NCBI GenBank assembly: GCA_022576105.1
Contig: JACZRM010000094.1
Span: 1 to 6,706 of the forward strand
Length of the DNA stretch: 6,706 bases
Source: Chloroflexota bacterium
GTDB lineage: Bacteria > Chloroflexota > Dehalococcoidia > UBA3495
Reading direction: 5' to 3'
In this document: piece after piece, positions 1 to 4,827 of the stretch
Layout of the letters: each line of letters starts with the position of its first letter
Numbering within the stretch: the first letter of the stretch is position 1
Translations under genes and position numbers: made by a program
The notes under the pieces: generated by a model
Seen by the model: only the letters and a program-made list of their open reading frames with translations
Database searches by the model: none
Told to the model about the DNA's origin: nothing

Positions 1-1
1 G

Positions 2-184
2 CTCCTGGATAACGGAGCAAAAATTGAACTGGCCAATGGATCAACCGCCGAAGTCGTTTCCAATCCGATGGACGGGGTTTGGGTTTTCGCCCGATATTTG
101 ACCGCGCCGGATGACCCTTCGCTGGAAGGCACCGAGGACATGGTGTTTGCGCAAGACATCGTTCAGGTTCTGGAAATGCCCTGA
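2..184 (+). CDS. Unrecognised protein, C-terminal fragment cut by the left edge
   Basis: The frame beginning at base 2 is open for 60 codons and ends at TGA 182-184; no start is required in the window, so the gene begins to the left. The translation reads like real protein: it has a segment ELANGSTAEVVSNP, then DGVWVFARYL, then an acidic stretch ending in VFAQDIVQVLEMP. The alternating hydrophobic and charged pattern suggests a small beta-rich domain. I do not recognise the family and assign no function. It lies on the plus strand like the small gene at 291 and faces the phage genes, so it is more likely host-side sequence than part of the terminase-portal unit. That it is coding rests on frame openness and composition only. 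Confidence 0.55.
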   Translation, partial: LLDNGAKIELANGSTAEVVSNPMDGVWVFARYLTAPDDPSLEGTEDMVFAQDIVQVLEMP

Positions 185-290
185 AGCGACATTGCTCCCC
201 AGAAAGCACTTTGGGAAGCACTGTAAGACTTGGTGGCGCCGATGAGCTAGGCCGCCCGGCGAAGGGCTTTAGAAATGGGGGAGACTCCGA

Positions 291-488
291 GTGCAACCGA
301 CCGAAGAGGAACTTAAACACGCCTTCTGGGCTGGCTTCCAGTCTATCGACGACGGAGATACTTTCTACCTGGGGTTTGACGCTTATTTGGCCCGCGTCGG
401 CTACCAGAAGAATGAGAATGCCTCCTGCACCTGCGCTGACTCAGGAAGGCACGGCCACCTGCCCGAATGCCGGTGGGTTAAGTTTTGA
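291..488 (+). CDS. Small hypothetical protein with Cys/His-rich C-terminus (65 aa)
   Basis: The GTG start at 291 is preceded by a G-rich ribosome binding site (GGGGGAG, about 7 bases upstream), which decides the start; the gene ends at TGA 486-488. Residues 1-37 look like a soluble amphipathic domain (EEELKHAFWAGFQSIDDGD, then FYLGFDAYLARVGY). Residues 46-60 hold three cysteines and two histidines (CTC, then HGHLPEC), a spacing that could bind one metal ion, though this is not a named zinc-finger pattern I recognise. No signal peptide or membrane segment is present. It lies 106 bases after the fragment at the left edge, on the same strand, and converges with the portal gene. A longer overlapping frame from 211 lacks a ribosome binding site and has poor composition, so I prefer this one. 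Function unknown. Confidence 0.5.
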   Translation: MQPTEEELKHAFWAGFQSIDDGDTFYLGFDAYLARVGYQKNENASCTCADSGRHGHLPECRWVKF

Positions 489-628
489 TCGACACTTTGA
501 TCGGTTGTACCTGCGCTAGCGAAATTAAACCAGCGGAGGTCGTTATCGAGCGGTTTTCCCGTCGGATGAGATACCGACAAAAATGGTTCGGCGGCAATTT
601 CGATGCTAAGGCGGTGGTTCCCATGCTG
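489..628. other. Convergent gap between small plus-strand gene and portal gene
   Basis: This 140-base stretch separates the convergent ends of the small plus-strand gene and the portal gene. It holds a weak inverted repeat (GTCGG 561-565 with CCGAC 574-578, 8-base loop) without a T-tract on either strand, so I do not call a terminator. Two short open frames cross it. One is on the minus strand at 478-624, 48 codons, beginning 4 bases after the portal stop. The other is on the plus strand from a TTG at 485 and runs on into the portal antisense strand. Neither has a ribosome binding site I would trust. No tRNA, integrase site or insertion-sequence end is visible. Confidence 0.4.
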
Positions 629-2020
629 TCAGCGCGCCGCCGCTCCATTGCTGCCAGATTCATTAGCCAGGATCGACTCCAAGTCCAGGCCGCGGGACTG
701 GGGTGTGCTGACGGCGCCATCCGGGGCTTTGGCCCAGGTATCGCCCCAAGGAACATCGGGCAAGCCCCGCTGACGGCGCAACTCGTTGATGGTCACTACT
801 CCCCGGTCCAGCAGTTGTACCTCCCGGCTGACCCGCTTATTCTCGTCCTCCTGTAACGCCTCAATCGAAGCCAGGTCGAACTCCAGGGTCAGTTCCGGGT
901 ATCCCAATTTGGGCAGCAACATCCGGTTGAGCTGTTCCTCCAAGAATTTCAACTCGGGAACAATTGTGTTGCGCCAGAACATTCGCTCCGCCGCGTTGAT
1001 GTTGGCAAAAGTCGCCCGCTCAAAGTCAGAGAGCAACGGCTTGGGAACCCCGAAGGTCCGGCTGACCTCCTCCAGACTCCACCGCAATCCTTCGATGAAG
1101 TCCATATCCTTATGGCTGAATCCCAGGGTTTTGATTTCGCGGATGAAGTTGGCGATGGCCGGGCGGTGAGCATTGCCCGTCCCCTTATACCTGGCCTCCC
1201 AACGGGTGTAAAAATCGTCAATCTCAGCGTCAGACATATTCTCGTTGGTCAGCAGCACCATGTCAGGCTGGGCCGAATTGCGGAAGAAGTTTCGATTAAA
1301 CCGCATGCTCTCGCTGCCCATGTCCACCGAAAGGCGGGCCGGGGCCAGCGGCGACAGACCAGCATACTCCTCCAACGGGTTGAAATAACGCAGCCACACT
1401 ATTTCGTCTGGGGTGTAGGCCACCGGGCCCGACTTACCCTGGTAAACAAAGCCCCGTATGTACTGGCGGCGGTCGGGCAATACAGTAACCCGGTCGGGCC
1501 GCAACGCCCAAATCTCCCGCCGCCCCTGATCGTCACGTTCCAGGGCCCAAAAAGCCGAACCCCAAAGGTTCAGATATATCTCAGTAGCCCGCCACAAGTC
1601 GCCCTGAGTGTTCCACGGGTTGGGTTGACTCAGAAGTTGGGCCACTGGATGGCCCGCGTCTACGTACTGGCGCCCACCCTCTGCAGTCTGGCGAAACAGC
1701 CGCAGATTCGGGCGGCTGACGGCATCTGAGCGCAGCTTGACAGCCGAGTAAACCGAGACCGAAGTGGCGTAATAGGAACCCAATTCGGTATTGGCCCAAC
1801 CGGTTCCAGAACCAAATACCTCTTGAAAGGGCAGCAAATCAGCGGCCGCCGCCCGGTTGCTGCGCCGCTGACTGGCTGAGGCCGCCGTGTTCAACGGCAA
1901 GGATTTGCCGGTTGGCCTATCCTCTCCGGCAGCTGACCCGGACGATTGAGGCAGCCTCAGTAGTCCGGCGGTACTCTTAAGTGAATCCCTTAGCAAATTG
2001 ATTAGGTTGCTCCGCTGCAT
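629..2020 (-). CDS. Phage portal protein, HK97 family
   Basis: This is a complete 463-aa portal subunit, the usual length for the HK97 portal family (PF04860). In phages it forms the twelve-subunit ring at one capsid vertex through which the terminase pumps DNA. Visible family landmarks in order: HPVAQLLSQPNPWNT (124-138), GSAFWAL (154-160), LRPDRVTV (173-180), IVWLRYFNP (207-215), GLSPLAPARLS (221-231), FFRNSAQPDMVL (245-256), FGVPKPLLSD (323-332), ANINAAERMFWRNTIVPEL (339-357) and TINELRRQRGLPDV (410-423). Residues 25-62 are a low-complexity Ser/Ala/Arg-rich arm. I choose ATG at 2020 because GGGAGG lies 4 bases upstream; an in-frame GTG at 2107 would add 29 residues but has no ribosome binding site. 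The gene follows terL on the same strand, 113 bases downstream. No frameshift or lost motif is seen. The expected protease and capsid genes do not follow. Confidence 0.95.
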   Translation of the reverse strand: MQRSNLINLLRDSLKSTAGLLRLPQSSGSAAGEDRPTGKSLPLNTAASASQRRSNRAAAADLLPFQEVFGSGTGWANTELGSYYATSVSVYSAVKLRSDAVSRPNLRLFRQTAEGGRQYVDAGHPVAQLLSQPNPWNTQGDLWRATEIYLNLWGSAFWALERDDQGRREIWALRPDRVTVLPDRRQYIRGFVYQGKSGPVAYTPDEIVWLRYFNPLEEYAGLSPLAPARLSVDMGSESMRFNRNFFRNSAQPDMVLLTNENMSDAEIDDFYTRWEARYKGTGNAHRPAIANFIREIKTLGFSHKDMDFIEGLRWSLEEVSRTFGVPKPLLSDFERATFANINAAERMFWRNTIVPELKFLEEQLNRMLLPKLGYPELTLEFDLASIEALQEDENKRVSREVQLLDRGVVTINELRRQRGLPDVPWGDTWAKAPDGAVSTPQSRGLDLESILANESGSNGAAAR

Positions 2021-2133
2021 TTTGCCTCCCGTTGCGCAGTCCGTGTAAAACGTTGAATCTGAATTGGCGTTGCCGTTCTTCCCTGGGATCAGTTGATCGG
2101 GGCACACCGCCGTGCGACTCTACGTGGCGTGCC

Positions 2134-3669
2134 TCAAGTCCACAACCTGGCTTTAGCGGTGGGCTCTAGAAACGCCAGCATCAAAGCATCGGCCCGGTCC
2201 GGTGAAGGCAGACCCCGCTGCCGTAGATCATCCTTGCTTTCCATCAAAATGCGTCCCTGGCTGTCATAGCTATAGCGCATCGCCGCCAGCTCGCCCATCA
2301 ACTGGTTATTCGCCGGCAAGGCGACCTGCCCGGATTCGAACAGCTCCCGGAGATGCCAGTAACCCTCAGCCCTCAAGTTGGCGAATAGACGGCCCTGCCG
2401 CGCTGATCGGGCCACGTTAATCCCCTTGACCCTGAATCCTTGCTCTCGCAGACGGTCCACCACCCCGGCTCCCACCCCCACCTCGTCAATCAATACCTGA
2501 TCGGGCTGATATTCCTGGATTGCGGCCGCCACCCAACCGGCCAGCTGCATGGTGTCCAATCCTTGAAAAGTCTTGATCTCTTCCACCTTGCCGCCCCGAC
2601 GCCGCAGAATGACACTTTTGTCCGAACCGAAGCGGGCAACGTCAACGCCAAGAACCAGAATATCCGCGTCGCCCGCTGCCTCTACTGTAGACTCTGGTGT
2701 AGACCCTGGAGCAGTCTCGGTCACGGTATCCGCCGTGGTTTCAACACCGACGTCTGGCTCAACTGCAGGCCCAATTTCCGGTTCAACTTCTGGTGATTCC
2801 AAGGCTGGCTTCAAGACTTCCTCCTCTATTGACCCTTCGGGCGACTGCTGGGATTTGTGGATATGCCGGGAACCAGCGGCTTCAATATCCGATAGCTTGA
2901 ACAAGGTGTCGTCAGACTGCTCCGGGAATTCACCCAGCACGCGGGCCCGAAACAACGGGTTCTCTTCGCCCCAGATCTCTTTTCGTTCCTCCACCCAGCC
3001 GGTGGTGGTAAGACCGGGTGTCACTATCTTGCCCGCCAGGACGTTGGGACTTTCCAGGGCCGATATGGTGATGGTGTGGTAGAGATTTCGCTCTTCGTAA
3101 AATGCCCGTCGGAACGCGCCGGTTACGGTGGTAGGATTGCCAATCAACAGGAGACTGCTGGTTTCCGCCGAAGTCATGACCGAATCAATGGCCTCATAAA
3201 TTTCGTCGCTGACGCCTTCCGCCTCATCAACCACAATGAACATGTTGGCGCTGTGAAAGCCTTGGAACTGGTCCGCAGTATCGGCGGACAAGCCCAGGGC
3301 GTAGCGGTCCTCGGACAGCTCCCAGCGAGAATCCAATATCTTGCCGCCCAAAGGTTCTCGCGAACGGAAGTACAACTGACGAATCTGACGCCACAGCACA
3401 TGCCGCACCTGACGAAAGGTGGGAGCAGTGCTCAAGACCACCGCCGGGTCGTGGGTGTAGAGGAACCACAGGGCGGCCACGCTGGCGCAATATCCCTTAC
3501 CCAAACCATTGCCCGATTTAACCGCTACCCGACGGTGGTCGGGCAACGCCGAAAGCACTTCCCTTTGCTTATCCCACAGCGTTACCCCCAACACGTCGGC
3601 AGCGAAATCCAACGGGGAGATTGTCTTCTGCTGATCAAGATTGGCGGACTCGGCAGCCCGCTCCGCCAT
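2134..3669 (-). CDS. terL: Phage terminase large subunit (packaging ATPase/nuclease)
   Basis: This is a complete 511-aa terminase that would cut concatemeric phage DNA and drive it through the portal using ATP. The N-terminal ATPase domain has a Walker A region SGNGLGKGY (52-60, Lys58), Walker B MFIVVDEAEG (143-152, Asp148/Glu149) and a coupling motif LLLIGNPT (173-180). The C-terminal RNase H-like nuclease domain starts at LVLGVDVARFGSD (338-350, Asp343), followed by VLIDEVGVGAG (392-402, Asp395) and PDRADALMLAF (490-500, Asp491/Asp494), which supply the acidic metal-binding residues. Between the domains lies an unusual acidic Pro/Glu/Thr-rich insert, about residues 272-335. ATG 3669 directly follows the TAA of the zinc-ribbon gene; its ribosome binding site GGGAGG, 6 bases upstream, lies within the last codons of that gene, so the two are probably translationally coupled. 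All catalytic motifs are intact. Confidence 0.95.
   Translation of the reverse strand: MAERAAESANLDQQKTISPLDFAADVLGVTLWDKQREVLSALPDHRRVAVKSGNGLGKGYCASVAALWFLYTHDPAVVLSTAPTFRQVRHVLWRQIRQLYFRSREPLGGKILDSRWELSEDRYALGLSADTADQFQGFHSANMFIVVDEAEGVSDEIYEAIDSVMTSAETSSLLLIGNPTTVTGAFRRAFYEERNLYHTITISALESPNVLAGKIVTPGLTTTGWVEERKEIWGEENPLFRARVLGEFPEQSDDTLFKLSDIEAAGSRHIHKSQQSPEGSIEEEVLKPALESPEVEPEIGPAVEPDVGVETTADTVTETAPGSTPESTVEAAGDADILVLGVDVARFGSDKSVILRRRGGKVEEIKTFQGLDTMQLAGWVAAAIQEYQPDQVLIDEVGVGAGVVDRLREQGFRVKGINVARSARQGRLFANLRAEGYWHLRELFESGQVALPANNQLMGELAAMRYSYDSQGRILMESKDDLRQRGLPSPDRADALMLAFLEPTAKARLWT
2665..2856 (-). repeat. Low-complexity acidic linker within terL, with a near-tandem 8-residue repeat
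   Basis: This stretch encodes TerL residues about 272-335. It is rich in Glu, Pro, Thr, Ser and Val, and from residue 288 to 345 contains no Lys or Arg at all. Residues 295-310 form two adjacent octapeptides, VEPEIGPA and VEPDVGVE, and Pro-Glu and Thr-Glu pairs recur on both sides. The DNA shows matching degenerate TCTGG/TTCAAC units (about 2690-2790). The composition predicts a disordered, negatively charged tether between the ATPase and nuclease domains. It sits exactly at the domain boundary, so neither catalytic domain is interrupted. Confidence 0.75.
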
Positions 3670-3888
3670 TTAAGACCTCCCGGTTTGAGACGGCGTTGCA
3701 CCTTGAAACCCACTCATGTCTCTTGAGGCTTGACCAGTCGATTGTTCTGGGGATTGAATTATTGGGGGATTGGCCGGTGGGCTGAAGAGATAGCCGCATT
3801 CCCGACAACGAAACACATCGTTATCGGTGGGAAATTCTTTGTTAAGGGTTATCAACTTGAAAGACGCACAACGTCGACACTGCAACAA
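3670..3888 (-). CDS. Small zinc-ribbon protein preceding terminase (72 aa)
   Basis: A short protein with two CxxC knuckles, CRRC at residues 4-7 and CREC at 28-31, separated by 20 residues: the layout of a rubredoxin-like or zinc-ribbon fold that would bind one zinc ion. The rest (about 36-72) is Pro/Gln/Ser/Gly-rich and likely disordered. The start is a TTG at 3886-3888; an in-frame TAA lies directly before it, and the only other choice would remove the first knuckle. A GGAGG sits 10 bases upstream (3899-3903). It is the first gene of the island, and its stop touches the terL start, so it belongs to the same transcript. In many phages this position is taken by the small terminase, but no helix-turn-helix is visible here, so a DNA-recognition or packaging role is only a possibility. 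Confidence 0.75.
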   Translation of the reverse strand: MLQCRRCASFKLITLNKEFPTDNDVFRCRECGYLFSPPANPPIIQSPEQSTGQASRDMSGFQGATPSQTGRS

Positions 3889-3898
3889 TTAATTGATA

Positions 3899-3903
3899 CC
3901 TCC
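3899..3903 (-). promoter_or_regulatory. Ribosome binding site for the TTG-start zinc-ribbon gene
   Basis: Read on the minus strand this is GGAGG, 10 bases before TTG 3888. The spacing is long but usable, and it decides the unusual start because an in-frame TAA excludes anything further upstream. Confidence 0.55.
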
Positions 3904-3927
3904 AGTAATCAACCGGGGAATTGAGCC

Positions 3928-3976
3928 GGTAACGAAAATGGGACGGCCCACCTGCCGGGGGTCGTCCCTTGTTACC
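3928..3976. terminator. Interrupted 16-bp hairpin, possible terminator or 5' leader element
   Basis: The outer arms GGTAAC (3928-3933) and GTTACC (3971-3976) pair perfectly. After an asymmetric internal bulge, the inner arms GGGACGGCCC (3940-3949) and GGGTCGTCCC (3959-3968) pair over 10 positions with one G-T wobble, leaving a 9-base loop. On the minus strand the inner stem is followed by ATTTTC, a short T-run, so it could be a second terminator blocking read-through into the phage genes. Because a possible promoter overlaps its right flank, it could instead be a structured leader at the 5' end of the zinc-ribbon/terL/portal transcript. The structure is seen; the role is inferred. Confidence 0.5.
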
Positions 3977-3977
3977 T

Positions 3978-4007
3978 ACGTTAGGCTTCAGCCATCGGGG
4001 GTGTCAA
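3978..4007 (-). promoter_or_regulatory. Possible sigma-70-type promoter for the zinc-ribbon/terL/portal unit
   Basis: On the minus strand a perfect TTGACA (4007-4002) is followed after 18 bases by TAACGT (3983-3978), a poor match to TATAAT. Its position and direction fit transcription of the phage-derived genes starting at 3888. The weak -10 keeps confidence low. Confidence 0.3.
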
Positions 4008-4151
4008 TAATTGGTGGTCAGCGACGCATTCCCGGTCACGAGTTCACCAAGAGTTAATTGGTTATACACACACGGGTCTAGGCGCACTGCCGCGCGCCAC
4101 GACAAGAAGGACTGGGTTTCACCGCAAAAACTACCAAGGGTTCTCACAATC

Positions 4152-4182
4152 AAAAAGCCCCGGTTCTTGCGAAACCAGGGCT
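4152..4182 (-). terminator. Rho-independent terminator of the small acidic-protein gene
   Basis: On the minus strand the arms AGCCCTGGTT (4182-4173) and AACCGGGGCT (4165-4156) form a 10-position stem with a single mismatch and a 7-base loop, followed at once by TTTTTG. It lies 33 bases after the stop of the small gene at 4216, the expected place. This is the clearest terminator in the window. Confidence 0.85.
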
Positions 4183-4215
4183 AAGATTGACTTGATTCCA
4201 ATTGCGTTTTAGAAA

Positions 4216-4410
4216 CTAACCCGGATTGAACTTTTCGATGTAAGACAGGACTCGTGAGTCCAGGTCGCTCTTTTTTTCATCATACATTCCTGAGTCGGCG
4301 TAAGCCACGCCCAAGTGGGCATCCCGCTGGATGTCCTCCCAGTCCTGCTCCATCTCATACTCGTCACGAAGTTCCACAAACAATGACTCTAGAGACTGTT
4401 GATCAAACAT
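4216..4410 (-). CDS. Small acidic hypothetical protein (64 aa)
   Basis: I do not recognise this protein. It is strongly acidic, probably mostly helical, and soluble, with segments LESLFVELRDEYEMEQDWED, LGVAYADSGMYDE and a basic-hydrophobic end SRVLSYIEKFNPG. It has no cysteine, no membrane segment and no signal peptide. I place the start at ATG 4410: AAGGAGGAGG lies about 14 bases upstream and a second AGGAG ends 2 bases before the ATG. An in-frame GTG at 4449 would give 77 residues but has no ribosome binding site. The gene appears to stand alone, with a plausible promoter at 4541-4569 and a strong terminator at 4152-4182. The size and acidity would suit a small regulator or binding partner, but nothing in the sequence proves this. 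Confidence 0.65.
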   Translation of the reverse strand: MFDQQSLESLFVELRDEYEMEQDWEDIQRDAHLGVAYADSGMYDEKKSDLDSRVLSYIEKFNPG

Positions 4411-4540
4411 AGCTCCTATTCTAGCCTCCTCCTTTTGAATTCCCAACACTGTGCTGATTGTCTGCGCTCACAACACAACCTCCCCCAGCCCCACCATGCA
4501 AGCGCCGCGCTCCTCCGGCACAGCTTTATGAACGTGACCT

Positions 4541-4569
4541 AGTCTACCTCGAATTCGTATCTGTGGCAA
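4541..4569 (-). promoter_or_regulatory. Candidate promoter for the small acidic-protein gene
   Basis: On the minus strand TTGCCA (4569-4564, 5 of 6 matches to TTGACA) is followed after exactly 17 bases by TAGACT (4546-4541, 4 of 6 matches to TATAAT). Transcription would begin near 4533, giving an untranslated leader of about 120 bases before ATG 4410. It lies downstream of the small membrane-protein gene, so the acidic gene would have its own transcript. Confidence 0.4.
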
Positions 4570-4599
4570 GATTCGATTGGGTGTGCGCCGACCATCAAG

Positions 4600-4821
4600 T
4601 TATTCTCGGGGATTCCTGGAGGCATCCTTGCGCAACTGCAGTGTGTAAAAGACCATGATGAGCAGGGGCAACAAAACAATGATCAGTCCCAAGGAAATTA
4701 TCACCGGCCACGGCCCCAGACCAAGGAGGTGGTCCAAAGTATCCTTGATCCACTCCAGGAGGGCTGGGTCAGCCGCCCCACCCTGATGCTTCAACGCGGC
4801 CAGCAGCACCGCCCAACCCAT
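4600..4821 (-). CDS. Small single-pass membrane protein coupled to the MFS gene (73 aa)
   Basis: Residues 1-10 are mildly hydrophobic, 17-34 form a likely amphipathic helix (ADPALLEWIKDTLDHLLG), and 38-61 are a strong membrane segment (WPVIISLGLIIVLLPLLIMV and following). The tail is short and charged (LRKDASRNPRE). By the positive-inside rule the C-terminus faces the cytoplasm. ATG 4821 lies 6 bases after the transporter stop, and the ribosome binding site is weak, so translation probably depends on the transporter. The position suggests a small accessory or stabilising partner of the carrier, in the way other tiny membrane proteins bind transporters, but this is inference. I do not recognise the family. 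Confidence 0.7.
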   Translation of the reverse strand: MGWAVLLAALKHQGGAADPALLEWIKDTLDHLLGLGPWPVIISLGLIIVLLPLLIMVFYTLQLRKDASRNPRE

Positions 4822-4827
4822 GCCAGA

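Larger units (their letters stand above)
3889..4215. other. Regulatory spacer upstream of the phage-derived unit
   Basis: No protein gene or tRNA is supported in these 327 bases. From left to right they hold the zinc-ribbon ribosome binding site (3899-3903), an interrupted long hairpin (3928-3976), a possible minus-strand promoter (3978-4007), a GC-rich inverted repeat (GGCGC 4081-4085 with GCGCC 4094-4098), and the rho-independent terminator of the next minus-strand gene (4152-4182). I compared this spacer by eye with the gap at 489-628 for matching attachment-site repeats and found none. Confidence 0.6.

Noticed and set aside
204..222. Two copies of AAGCACT 12 bases apart, a possible operator
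   Set aside because: Seven bases repeated once is expected by chance, and no promoter elements flank it.
561..578. Inverted repeat GTCGG/CCGAC after the portal gene as a terminator
   Set aside because: The stem is only 5 bp with an 8-base loop and has no T-run on either strand.
485..856. Plus-strand TTG frame overlapping the stop of the 291-488 gene by 4 bases
   Set aside because: The first 48 codons look plausible, but the frame then runs antisense through the portal C-terminus and there is no ribosome binding site.
1112..1729. Long open frame of 205 codons on the plus strand opposite the portal gene
   Set aside because: It is antisense to a fully recognisable portal protein, has no ribosome binding site, and its composition is that of a mirror frame.
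2021..2107. GTG at 2107 as the portal start, adding 29 residues
   Set aside because: There is no ribosome binding site before it, while the ATG at 2020 has GGGAGG at a suitable distance, and the extra residues lack family similarity.
3076..3726. Open frame of 216 codons on the plus strand opposite terL and the zinc-ribbon gene
   Set aside because: It is antisense to the TerL ATPase domain with intact Walker motifs, so the openness reflects GC codon bias on the other strand.
489..4215. Possible attachment-site direct repeats flanking the phage-derived unit
   Set aside because: Comparison by eye of the two spacers showed no shared block beyond very short matches, and neither a tRNA nor an integrase is present.
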